A program made the translations under genes and the position numbers. Below, one piece after another: positions 7,486-14,673 of a stretch of DNA of 58,632 nt. The notes under the pieces are model-generated. The model was given only the letters and a program-made list of their open reading frames with translations. It made no database searches and was not told the DNA's origin. The stretch comes from Patescibacteria group bacterium (lineage in GTDB: Bacteria > Patescibacteriota > Minisyncoccia > Phycocordibacterales > SBAW01). The DNA lies in the NCBI GenBank assembly GCA_019752125.1, contig JAIEMM010000005.1:1-58632 (forward strand). Reading direction: 5' to 3'. Position 1 is the stretch's first letter. The number at the start of each line of letters is the position of its first letter.

Positions 7486-7830
7486 ATGACCCGTGACGAA
7501 GCTTTACATACGGTTGTGCTCTCTAGCCTTTGGCCGGAAGAAATTCGTGATCAAAAATCTGCCGAAGCTTATTTCAATAGGTTGCCAGATGAAGCGCTTA
7601 TTGCCTCCGCGCAGAAGATCTTGGCGGCGCACACGCGACATTTCAAAGCTTGGGAGAAGTTCGGGAACGAAAACCGCAACCTTCCACTAGAAGAAATGGT
7701 TCGGAAATTTCTGAGTGAAGTCGTAAGAAAGGATCCCGAACGTACTGCAGACCTTCAACTGATCCAGGGAATCTGGCGCAACCCCAAACCACCAAACCCC
7801 TTCCTGTCTCCCGCCTCGCAACAAGTTTAG
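7486..7830 (+). CDS. Small hypothetical protein
   Basis: 114 residues, soluble, no family recognised. The start at MTRDEALHTVVL is chosen because AAGGA lies 8 nt upstream; an upstream in-frame ATG at 7399 overlaps the uvrC start region and lacks a Shine-Dalgarno. The sequence is helical and charged (AYFNRLPDEALIASAQKIL), with a proline-rich tail (NPKPPNPF). It has its own terminator immediately at the stop codon and is flanked by genes on the opposite strand, so it is a monocistronic orphan. Confidence 0.6.
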   Translation: MTRDEALHTVVLSSLWPEEIRDQKSAEAYFNRLPDEALIASAQKILAAHTRHFKAWEKFGNENRNLPLEEMVRKFLSEVVRKDPERTADLQLIQGIWRNPKPPNPFLSPASQQV

Positions 7831-7849
7831 TTGCGAGGCTTTTATTTTC
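7813..7849 (+). terminator. Rho-independent terminator
   Basis: Perfect 10-bp stem GCCTCGCAAC/GTTGCGAGGC with a 7-nt loop, then a T-rich run. It begins before the stop codon of the 114-residue orphan gene. Confidence 0.9.
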
Positions 7850-7850
7850 T

Positions 7851-7881
7851 AAAAAAGAAAAACTCCGGTTTGAGACCGGAG
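7851..7881 (-). terminator. Rho-independent terminator
   Basis: CTCCGGT/ACCGGAG 7-bp stem followed on the minus strand by TTTTTCTTTTTT. It ends the 176-residue orphan gene and is back to back with the + strand terminator at 7813. Confidence 0.85.
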
Positions 7882-8412
7882 CTACTCTGCCGCAAGAAGC
7901 AAGTCCTTATCTTCCCCAAGTTCAAGCAGGGCTCGTTGGATTGCAGAACCAGTGGGCATGCGCTGTGCCAGCTTCCTCACCTGCTGAGGAGAGATTGTCC
8001 GCCGTTGCAATTCGCGCATAACCAGATCGTAGAATGGCCGATCGATTTCCTCGAGCCCGGCGATCTGCGTGACTTCGCGCCGGAAGACTCCGAGCCGCAT
8101 CAGATCTTCTACCTGGTTGAACTCGCGAACAATGTCGAGAGCTTCAAGATAGATTTTGATGCGACTTCTTTTACCTCGCCTGATGGACGGACGCACAGTC
8201 AACATTCTTGTTCCGTCCATTGTTTTGACGCGGCGGCCGAATAGCGGCTCGCACACCAAAGAGATATTCGGTTTGAACTCGAGCAATTGCTGCTCCGTCA
8301 CTCCCGGCTTGCCGCGCAAAAGCCAAAGCCATTTGCGCCAAACGTTTACTCTGGGCTGTGATGCCCAATAGGCAATCCAGCAGTAGATATGGGCAATCGG
8401 TTCTTCGTTCAC
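7882..8412 (-). CDS. Hypothetical protein, 176 aa
   Basis: No family recognised. It starts at GTG with a strong AGGAGGG 4 nt upstream. The N-terminus (IAHIYCWIAYWASQPRVNVWRKWLWLL) is rich in tryptophan and aromatic residues; the middle is basic (RPSIRRGKRSRIKIYLEALD) and the C-terminal half looks helical. No signal peptide or clear transmembrane pattern is seen. It forms a single-gene unit with its own terminator, like the other orphans in this window. Confidence 0.6.
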   Translation of the reverse strand: MNEEPIAHIYCWIAYWASQPRVNVWRKWLWLLRGKPGVTEQQLLEFKPNISLVCEPLFGRRVKTMDGTRMLTVRPSIRRGKRSRIKIYLEALDIVREFNQVEDLMRLGVFRREVTQIAGLEEIDRPFYDLVMRELQRRTISPQQVRKLAQRMPTGSAIQRALLELGEDKDLLLAAE

Positions 8413-8488
8413 TTCACCCTCCTGGGGTTTTAAATGGGGCTGAGCACTGTACTAGAGGCTCTAAAGCCTAAGTATATCATGTATTTCG

Positions 8489-8513
8489 CTGAGCAAGGTC
8501 GAACCTTGCTCAG
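8489..8513. repeat. AAGGTC-type palindrome, copy 1
   Basis: CTGAGCAAGGT/ACCTTGCTCAG inverted repeat around a 2-3 nt centre, followed by TTTTT on the + strand that overlaps the uvrA stop codon. It resembles a terminator but faces the + strand, where no gene is transcribed towards it. Related copies are at 13681 and 14102. Confidence 0.75.
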
Positions 8514-8516
8514 TTT

Positions 8517-11195
8517 TTATCTCCCCTTCAACACCCGCTTGAGATATTTACCGGTGTGAGAATTCTTATTGTTTGCCACATCTTCTGGGGTGCCTTTTGC
8601 AATAAGTTTGCCGCCACCAACTCCACCCTCAGGACCAAAGTCCAACAAGTAGTCAGAACTCTTGATGATATCCATATTGTGTTCAATAAGAACGACTGAG
8701 TTCCCCGCCTGCACCAAGCGGTTTAAGATATCGATCAATTTCTGAACATCTTCGTAGTGCAGACCGACTGTTGGCTCATCGAGCAAGTAAATTGTTTTCT
8801 GCAAGTGAGGACGGTAGAGTTCTGCAGAGATTTTTACGCGCTGCGCCTCGCCGCCAGAAAGTGTTGTTGCTGACTGACCAAGGCGCAAATATCCCAAACC
8901 TACTTCGCCAAGCGTTTTAAGGCGATCATGAATTGCAGGGATGTCGTTAAAGAAATCGAGCGCTTCCTCCACCGTCATTTCAAGCACATCGTAGATGCTC
9001 TTCTTTTTATATTTCACTTCGAGCGTCTCTTTCATAAAGCGCTTTCCATCGCAGACATCGCAGGTCACATACACGGTCGGCAAGAATGACATTTCAACGG
9101 CAATTGTGCCGTTACCTTCGCAGGCCTCGCAGCGCCCTCCACCCTTTGCGGTTTGTACGTTAAAGGAGAAGCGATTTGCTTTCCATCCGCGCGCACGCGC
9201 CTCGGTCGTTGAAGCAAACATATCGCGAATAAACGTAAACGCACCTGTGTACGTTGACGGGTTTGAGCGTGGAGTACGGCCAATAGGCGACTGGTCGATC
9301 AAGATTGCACGAGAAAGATTCTCTGCGCCTTCAAAGCTTGCGACATTGAAAAGTTTATTGGTGCGGTAGCGCTTGTCGAAACGCGCACGAAGGTTTTCGT
9401 ATAAGATTTCATAGAGGAAGGTTGATTTGCCTGAGCCAGAAACTCCGGTAACCGTGACGAGTTTGCCAAGCGGAAGTTCTGCTGAAAGATTGTGGATGTT
9501 AAATGCTTTGCCACCTTTGATCTTGATCCACCCTCTGTCTTTTTCGCGGCGTTCATCTGGGACTTCAATTGCCTTTTCACCACGGAGGTATGCGAGCGTT
9601 ACTGAACCGCTGTCGTTTTTCTTTGCAGTAAGAAGTTTTTCAAGTTCGCCCGCAACAACGACGTTGCCGCCGTGCACACCAGCACCTGGGCCGATGTCTA
9701 CCAAGTAGTCGCTGGCATAAATAGTGTCTTCATCGTGTTCAACAACAATGATTGTGTTACCAAGATCACGAAGATCAACAAGAGTTTTAATCAAACGTTC
9801 GTTGTCGCGCTGGTGGAGGCCGATAGTTGGCTCGTCGAGAACGTACAACGCACCTACAAGGCCAGAGCCAAGCTGTGAGGCCAAGCGAATACGCTGCGCT
9901 TCCCCGCCAGAGAGCGTGTTGGCACGACGGTCGAGCGTTAGGTAATCCAACCCAACGTTCAACATAAACTTTAGGCGTGCTGTGATTTCTTTAATAATTG
10001 TCTTAGAGATTTCTTGATCTTTTTTCGACAGTTCTAGTTCTTCAAAGAATGTATACGCATCCTGAATAGACATGTCTGTGAGCTGAACAATATTTTTTGC
10101 GTCTTTCGGAATGAAAACTTCTGTTTCTGAACCGTCCCCTCGCTGACCTGCAGGTGAAGAAGCAGAAGTTTTCGTGGAGTTTTTATACAAAAATACATTG
10201 AGTGCTTCTGGGCGCAGACGCATACCGTGACAGACAGGGCACTTCTCATCGCTAAAGAAATGCTTTGTTCCCAAACCATTACATGCTGGGCAGGCGCCGT
10301 AGGGAGAGTTGAACGAGAAGAGACGAGGTTCGATTTCAGGGAAAGAGAATCCATCGTATGGACACATAAACTTTGCAGAGATAAGGCGAGATTTCACTGC
10401 CTCTTCTCCTGTGCCTGGCTCTTCTACCTGGACCAAGCCATCAGTTTCCTCCAATGCGCGTTCTACAGCTTCAGAAAGGCGTTCAAGAGCCGCTGCTTTC
10501 GAGCGTGTAAACTCCGGTACGAGAATTTCATCAACAAGCACAGAGATATCGTGCTTCTTATGTTTTGCGAGAATAATTTGTTCGCGAAGGCTCTTAAGCT
10601 CTCCATCAACTTTTACGCGCTCATACCCTTTACCGAGTAGATCGTACAAAAGTTGGTAGTACTCGCCTTTCCTACCTACGACAACAGGCGCATAGATTCG
10701 TACGACATCTTCGTTGATATTCACGCCCATAACGGTGCGAGTTTTCTTCGGCGTAGATTTTGTAACACTGTCTACAATGCTGTGAATAATTTCTTCGTTA
10801 GAAAGTTTTTTGATTTCGCGGCCGCAGGTAAGGCAGTGTGGTTTGCCGACACGTGCAAAGAGAATACGCTGGTAGTCGTAAATTTCTGTAATAGTCGCAA
10901 CCGTTGAGCGCGGGTTGTTTGAACGGCTCTTCTGGTCGATAGAGATAGCTGGTGAAAGACCGGTGATCTCCTCAACATCGGGCTTCTGCATCTGGCGCAA
11001 GAATTGGCGTGCGTAGGCAGAAAGAGACTCGATGTAGCGGCGCTGGCCTTCAGCAAAGATGGTGTCGAACGCCAAAGATGACTTGCCGCTGCCCGACAAG
11101 CCCGTAAATACAACCATCTTATTCCGCGGAATACTCAGCGAAATATTCTTGAGGTTGTGCGTCTTTGCGCCTTTTATTGTTATTTTGTCTTCCAT
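8517..11195 (-). CDS. uvrA: UvrABC excinuclease subunit A
   Basis: 892 residues (about 940 is typical). It is the DNA-damage sensor ATPase that loads UvrB. Two ABC modules are seen: first Walker A GLSGSGKSS near residue 32, signature LSGGEAQRIRLA and DEPTIGLHQRD; second Walker A GVSGSGKST, LSGGEAQRVKIS and DEPTVGLHYED. Zinc-binding pairs CLTCG, CPACNG/CPVCHG and CEACEGNG/CDVCDG are present. An in-frame hairpin element (10111-10175) adds a stretch including SASSPAGQRGDGSE between the zinc module and the FxxDM region. The gene starts 2 nt after the uvrB stop, so uvrB-uvrA form one operon. Confidence 0.97.
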   Translation of the reverse strand: MEDKITIKGAKTHNLKNISLSIPRNKMVVFTGLSGSGKSSLAFDTIFAEGQRRYIESLSAYARQFLRQMQKPDVEEITGLSPAISIDQKSRSNNPRSTVATITEIYDYQRILFARVGKPHCLTCGREIKKLSNEEIIHSIVDSVTKSTPKKTRTVMGVNINEDVVRIYAPVVVGRKGEYYQLLYDLLGKGYERVKVDGELKSLREQIILAKHKKHDISVLVDEILVPEFTRSKAAALERLSEAVERALEETDGLVQVEEPGTGEEAVKSRLISAKFMCPYDGFSFPEIEPRLFSFNSPYGACPACNGLGTKHFFSDEKCPVCHGMRLRPEALNVFLYKNSTKTSASSPAGQRGDGSETEVFIPKDAKNIVQLTDMSIQDAYTFFEELELSKKDQEISKTIIKEITARLKFMLNVGLDYLTLDRRANTLSGGEAQRIRLASQLGSGLVGALYVLDEPTIGLHQRDNERLIKTLVDLRDLGNTIIVVEHDEDTIYASDYLVDIGPGAGVHGGNVVVAGELEKLLTAKKNDSGSVTLAYLRGEKAIEVPDERREKDRGWIKIKGGKAFNIHNLSAELPLGKLVTVTGVSGSGKSTFLYEILYENLRARFDKRYRTNKLFNVASFEGAENLSRAILIDQSPIGRTPRSNPSTYTGAFTFIRDMFASTTEARARGWKANRFSFNVQTAKGGGRCEACEGNGTIAVEMSFLPTVYVTCDVCDGKRFMKETLEVKYKKKSIYDVLEMTVEEALDFFNDIPAIHDRLKTLGEVGLGYLRLGQSATTLSGGEAQRVKISAELYRPHLQKTIYLLDEPTVGLHYEDVQKLIDILNRLVQAGNSVVLIEHNMDIIKSSDYLLDFGPEGGVGGGKLIAKGTPEDVANNKNSHTGKYLKRVLKGR
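10111..10175. repeat. In-frame hairpin element, type A (uvrA copy)
   Basis: An 18-bp stem (arms 10111-10128 and 10158-10175, with two G-T pairs) closes a 29-nt loop, 10129-10157, that contains CGTCCCCT and the palindrome ACCTGCAGGT. The loop matches the uvrB copy at 24 of 29 positions, while the stem sequences are unrelated but each self-complementary. Confidence 0.8.
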
Positions 11196-11197
11196 AG

Positions 11198-13354
11198 TTA
11201 CTTTTTATTCGATAGCTTTGCTTTCGGCTGCTTCCCCATCAATACCGTAATTTCGTCTCGAAGGATAGCAGCAGTTTCGAAGTCGAGTTCCTTAACAGCA
11301 TCTGCCATCTGCTTCTTCTTGTCGGCAATAAAGCGGCGAGGATTCTTTTTGTATAAGTCTCTGTCTATGTCGAGCAGCACACCAACCGCCTTGCCGTGTT
11401 CTGTACGTAGGTGGTCGGTAATATCGTTAATCGCTTTTTTGATAGTAATCGGTGTAATGCCGTGTTTTTTGTTGTATGCAAGCTGTATCTCACGGCGGCG
11501 CTTTGTTTCACTCATCGCTTTCTCAAGCGAGCCTGTCATCTGGTCGGCATACATAATGACGCGACCGTGTACGTTGCGGGCTGCACGACCGATAGTTTGA
11601 ATAAGCGATGTTTCAGAACGTAGGAAGCCTTCTTTGTCAGCATCCAAGATGGCAACAAGCTCAACTTCTGGGAGGTCGAGGCCTTCGCGGAGAAGGTTCA
11701 CGCCTACAAGCACATCGTACAAACCCTTTCTGAAATCGGTCAAAATAGTAATACGGTCCAGGGTCAGCACTTCACTGTGGATATAGGCTGCTTTAAATTT
11801 TCTGTCTTTCAAATATTCAGAAAGATCTTCGGCCATCTTTTTAGTAAGCGTTGTAACAAGTACACGACCTCCGTGTTTAATTACTTTCTCTGCTTCGTCT
11901 AAGAAATCTTGGACTTGGCCTTTCTGAGACGCTTCATCCGCACCACGCCCTCCTCGCTCGCTCGGGCCGCTATCGCTTCCACTCGCTCGGATTGCGGGTG
12001 CGGATTTCGCTCCCGTAACAGGTCTAACAATAATTTCTGGGTCTATAAGACCAGTTGGGCGAATGATTTGCTCAACAATATTCTTTCCTGATTTTTCTTT
12101 TTCGTATGCGCCAGGTGTTGCAGATGTATATATTCTCTGGCCAATGTCCCCTTCAAATTCTTCGAACTGAAGCGGACGGTTATCTATTGCAGATGGAAGG
12201 CGGAAGCCGAATTCAATCAAGTTTTCTTTGCGTGCGCGGTCGCCGGCATACATGCCGCCAATCTGCGACACCGTAACATGGCTTTCGTCGATGATAGTTA
12301 GGAAGTCTGGAGTTCCATCTGCCTTGTGTGGGAAGTAGTCAAGCAATGTATATGGCGGCTCACCTGGTTTGCGACCACCAAAATGACGAGAATAGTTTTC
12401 AATGCCTGGACACACGCCGATCTCGCGGATAAGTGCGATGTCGTGGTTCGTGCGGCGCTTCAAGCGTTCTGCCTCAAGTACTTTTCCAGAGCGCTCAAGT
12501 ATTGCGAGACGTTCTTTAAGTTCGTGTTTGATATCTGCGATAGCGCGATTGCGTTCATCTTTTGGAGTAACGTAGTGCTTTGCTGGAAAGAGGAAGAGCG
12601 AAGAAAAAGCATTTTTTGAAGCGTCCCCTTGATGTCCTGCAGCTGAAAAAGATGCTTTTTCGGAGCGACTTATTGCATCAATAATCCTAACTTTAGAAAT
12701 AATTTCTCCTTCAAATTCAACGCGGTACAAGATGCGTTCACCTGTCGGCATAATCTCAACACTGTTTCCAAGCGCGCGGAATTTGCCAGGCATCAAGTCT
12801 GCTGTCGTGCGTTCAAAATATATGGCGATAAGTTCGCGGATAAGATCTGCGCGATTCTTTTTCATCCCCGGCGCAAGTTCCAAGTGAACTTTGCGATATT
12901 CTTCTGGGCTCCCTAGAGAATAGATGCAGGAAACAGAGGCAACGATAATCACATCGTCGCGCGTAAGTAATGCCTGGGTAGACGCATGGCGGAGACGGTC
13001 AATTTCTTCATTGATCTGCGCTTCTTTTTCTATATATGTATCTGAATGCGGAACGTAGGCTTCTGGTTGATAGTAGTCGTAGTAAGACACAAAATAGTGG
13101 ACCGCATTGTCTGGGAAAAATTCTCTGTACTCTTGTGCGAGCTGTGCAGCGAGAGTTTTGTTATGAGCGATGACAAGAGTCGGTTTGCCGATTTGCTGAA
13201 TGACATTTGCAGCAGTATAGGTTTTACCCGAACCAGTCACGCCCAAAAGCGTCTGGTGTTTTTCACCTTTTTTAATGCCTTTCACCAACGCTTCAATAGC
13301 CTTAGGCTGATCGCCGGCTGGTTTGTATTCAGATTTGAGTTTGAATTTCCCCAT
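11198..13354 (-). CDS. uvrB: UvrABC excinuclease subunit B
   Basis: 718 residues from the start MGKFKLKSEYKPAGDQP; an upstream in-frame ATG adds 8 residues that overlap a probable promoter and are not family-like. UvrB is the helicase-fold damage verifier. Motifs: Walker A GVTGSGKT, VSYYDYYQPEAY (beta-hairpin), DESHVTVSQIGGMY, GLDLPEVELVAILDADKEGFLRS (split), QTIGRAARN, and a C-terminal UVR motif (KELDFETAAILRDEI) that docks UvrC. It is slightly long because two in-frame elements are inserted, SFSAAGHQGDAS (12603-12661) and IRASGSDSGPSERGGRG (11936-12005). It is co-transcribed with uvrA. Confidence 0.97.
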   Translation of the reverse strand: MGKFKLKSEYKPAGDQPKAIEALVKGIKKGEKHQTLLGVTGSGKTYTAANVIQQIGKPTLVIAHNKTLAAQLAQEYREFFPDNAVHYFVSYYDYYQPEAYVPHSDTYIEKEAQINEEIDRLRHASTQALLTRDDVIIVASVSCIYSLGSPEEYRKVHLELAPGMKKNRADLIRELIAIYFERTTADLMPGKFRALGNSVEIMPTGERILYRVEFEGEIISKVRIIDAISRSEKASFSAAGHQGDASKNAFSSLFLFPAKHYVTPKDERNRAIADIKHELKERLAILERSGKVLEAERLKRRTNHDIALIREIGVCPGIENYSRHFGGRKPGEPPYTLLDYFPHKADGTPDFLTIIDESHVTVSQIGGMYAGDRARKENLIEFGFRLPSAIDNRPLQFEEFEGDIGQRIYTSATPGAYEKEKSGKNIVEQIIRPTGLIDPEIIVRPVTGAKSAPAIRASGSDSGPSERGGRGADEASQKGQVQDFLDEAEKVIKHGGRVLVTTLTKKMAEDLSEYLKDRKFKAAYIHSEVLTLDRITILTDFRKGLYDVLVGVNLLREGLDLPEVELVAILDADKEGFLRSETSLIQTIGRAARNVHGRVIMYADQMTGSLEKAMSETKRRREIQLAYNKKHGITPITIKKAINDITDHLRTEHGKAVGVLLDIDRDLYKKNPRRFIADKKKQMADAVKELDFETAAILRDEITVLMGKQPKAKLSNKK
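11936..12005. repeat. In-frame hairpin element, type B (uvrB)
   Basis: Perfect 9-bp inverted repeat ATCCGCACC/GGTGCGGAT encloses a 52-nt GC-rich core containing CTCGCTCGG twice. It encodes a Gly/Ser/Arg-rich insert absent from typical UvrB, and the frame is kept. Confidence 0.7.
12603..12661. repeat. In-frame hairpin element, type A (uvrB copy)
   Basis: A 15-bp stem (GAAAAAGCAT plus TTTTT pairing with GAAAA.. and ATGCTTTTTC, one G-T) closes a 29-nt loop at 12618-12646 nearly identical to the uvrA copy. Same position of the stem-loop boundary, different stem sequence. Confidence 0.8.
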
Positions 13355-13361
13355 AAAGGAC

Positions 13362-13389
13362 TTGACAGTATAGCACAAAACGTTACATT
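13362..13389 (+). promoter_or_regulatory. Probable promoter of the 75-aa membrane protein gene
   Basis: Consensus -35 TTGACA at 13362-13367 and a weak -10 TACATT at 13384-13389 (16-bp spacing), within the uvrB upstream region and divergent from uvrB. Confidence 0.45.
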
Positions 13390-13419
13390 CAGCATAGATA
13401 CACGAAAGGGAGGCTCTGT

Positions 13420-13647
13420 ATGAAAAGATCTGGGCTCGGCGTCTTTCTGATCTGCTTAGCGATAAGTCTGGGCATTGGGTTCTTCGTCGCCAAGGATCTC
13501 GAGGGGTCCTTGCACGTGACCTCGACGCTCCAATACTGGGGTGCCATCACCTTCATCTGGCTCATCGGCTGCTGTGTAGCCTTCCTGGTCTTCGCGGCTC
13601 TACTCTTCGTGATCCCAGCCCCCAAGGTCCAGCAGACCATCAACTGA
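13420..13647 (+). CDS. Small two-helix membrane protein
   Basis: 75 residues with two hydrophobic helices (GVFLICLAISLGIGFFVA near residues 7-24 and TFIWLIGCCVAFLVFAALLF near 44-64) and a short polar tail. No family is recognised. The start has a good GGGAGG Shine-Dalgarno 7 nt upstream and the gene ends in its own terminator. It is a single-gene unit divergent from uvrB; function unknown. Confidence 0.65.
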   Translation: MKRSGLGVFLICLAISLGIGFFVAKDLEGSLHVTSTLQYWGAITFIWLIGCCVAFLVFAALLFVIPAPKVQQTIN

Positions 13648-13651
13648 ACGT

Positions 13652-13681
13652 ACCGCTCTCGAAAGAGGGCGGTTTATTTTT
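13652..13681 (+). terminator. Rho-independent terminator
   Basis: ACCGCTCTC-GAAA-GAGGGCGGT hairpin followed by TTTATTTTT, directly after the 75-residue membrane protein gene. Confidence 0.9.
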
Positions 13682-13705
13682 GAGCAAGGTCCGACCTTGT
13701 CCAGC
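13681..13705. repeat. AAGGTC-type palindrome, copy 2
   Basis: GAGCAAGGTCCGACCTTGTCC-like inverted repeat abutting the terminator tail at 13681. Shares the AAGGTC..GACCTTG core with 8489 and 14102. Confidence 0.75.
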
Positions 13706-13708
13706 TAA

Positions 13709-13744
13709 AGAAAAACTGCTCCACAAAATTATGTGAAAGCAGTT
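13709..13744 (-). terminator. Rho-independent terminator
   Basis: AACTGCT...AGCAGTT arms plus an inner CACA/TGTG pairing, followed by TTTTTCTTT on the minus strand; overlaps the stop codon of the 94-residue orphan. Confidence 0.8.
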
Positions 13745-14027
13745 ACGAAACACATTCCGGCGGCTTGTCCGTCCAGCCGAGTTTACTCCGAAGTTGGGTG
13801 AATTCCGGCTCCTCGAGCATAAACTCCACAAAAGTGATGGCATTGCCCTGCCGGTCCCGGCCTTGGTGAGTGACACCAAACACGTGCTGGACACCCAATT
13901 CCTTGTCGAGCGAATACCACTCATCTATCCGTGGAAGTACTGGCCAGCGATCTTTTTTGTAGATGACTGGGTTCATATGGTTTTCACCATCGGGAGAAGA
14001 CCAGACCTTCAACCAAAATTCAATCAT
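13743..14027 (-). CDS. Hypothetical protein, 94 aa
   Basis: Soluble and rich in Trp and acidic residues (MIEFWLKVWSSPDGENHMNP); no family recognised. The start at the ATG of MIEFW is set by GGAGG 5 nt upstream; an in-frame TTG four codons earlier overlaps that Shine-Dalgarno. Monocistronic with a private terminator. Confidence 0.6.
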   Translation of the reverse strand: MIEFWLKVWSSPDGENHMNPVIYKKDRWPVLPRIDEWYSLDKELGVQHVFGVTHQGRDRQGNAITFVEFMLEEPEFTQLRSKLGWTDKPPECVS

Positions 14028-14101
14028 CTCTGCCTCCAAGCAGGTTGGTGTTCTGGCAAACAGATTACATTAGACCCCTGAGCTGTCAACGATTTGAATT
14101 A

Positions 14102-14120
14102 GACAAGGTCCGACCTTGTC
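14102..14120. repeat. AAGGTC-type palindrome, copy 3
   Basis: Near-perfect 19-bp palindrome GACAAGGTC-C-GACCTTGTC, located just beyond the T-tract of the next terminator. Confidence 0.75.
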
Positions 14121-14124
14121 CAAC

Positions 14125-14180
14125 AAAAAAAAGAAAAGCCATCGACCAGGATGTGAGTGAACACATCTGATCGATGGCTT
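14125..14180 (-). terminator. Rho-independent terminator
   Basis: Long hairpin: AAGCCATCGA/TCGATGGCTT outer arms (10 bp) and an inner ATGTG/CACAT pairing, with a T-rich tail on the minus strand. Ends the 135-residue membrane protein gene. Confidence 0.85.
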
Positions 14181-14196
14181 TGGTTGCGCGCGTCGC

Positions 14197-14604
14197 CTAG
14201 CTCTGGCAGGAGCAGGTAGCGCAGATCGCCGTGCGTGGTCTCAGCTTGAAGAACGCGAGGTGAAGGGCGCCGACGATGCCGAACACTGCGGCGTGAAAGA
14301 AGAGCCTCTCTGGCGTCCAGGACGACATGCTCACGCCGATGACGGCAGTGTAGTAGATGCCGGTAATGAACACTGCCAGCATGGCGAGACCTCGAAGACG
14401 AGAATCCGCCGGATTGCGCGGGCAGGTCAGCCAGACGCCGGCCAGGCCGATGAGCGTCGATGCCACCCAGATGCCGAAGAAGCCGTAAAGCCAAGTATCG
14501 TTGATCCGGCTTGGATTGATGTCGGTGAAGCCGACAAGCATGGCCGCATAGACGAATGCAGTGGCCAGACACCAGAACATCCCAATCATTTTCTGTCTCT
14601 GCAC
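14197..14604 (-). CDS. Four-helix membrane protein, unknown
   Basis: 135 residues with four predicted transmembrane segments (FWCLATAFVYAAMLVGF, GFFGIWVASTLIGLAGVWL, GLAMLAVFITGIYYTAVIGV, LFFHAAVFGIVGALHLAFF) and a Cys-rich tail (CATCSCQS). The GTG start is chosen because AGGAGG lies 5 nt upstream. No family recognised. It is a single-gene unit between tgt and its own terminator. A different-frame reading of the same strand (14099-14572) was rejected as a shadow. Confidence 0.65.
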   Translation of the reverse strand: MQRQKMIGMFWCLATAFVYAAMLVGFTDINPSRINDTWLYGFFGIWVASTLIGLAGVWLTCPRNPADSRLRGLAMLAVFITGIYYTAVIGVSMSSWTPERLFFHAAVFGIVGALHLAFFKLRPRTAICATCSCQS

Positions 14605-14673
14605 AATTTCCTCCTATGCTTCGGCCGCAAGATAAAGCGGTCAGATATATTTTTACTACAGAAATTTAGTCTG

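Noticed and set aside
8413-8516. Possible + strand RNA ending at the 8489 palindrome
   Set aside because: No convincing promoter or structure other than the repeat itself.
14099-14572. 157-residue minus-strand frame overlapping the four-helix membrane protein
   Set aside because: His/Arg-rich translation typical of an antisense-frame shadow; the alternative frame has a Shine-Dalgarno, membrane helices and a stop before the terminator.
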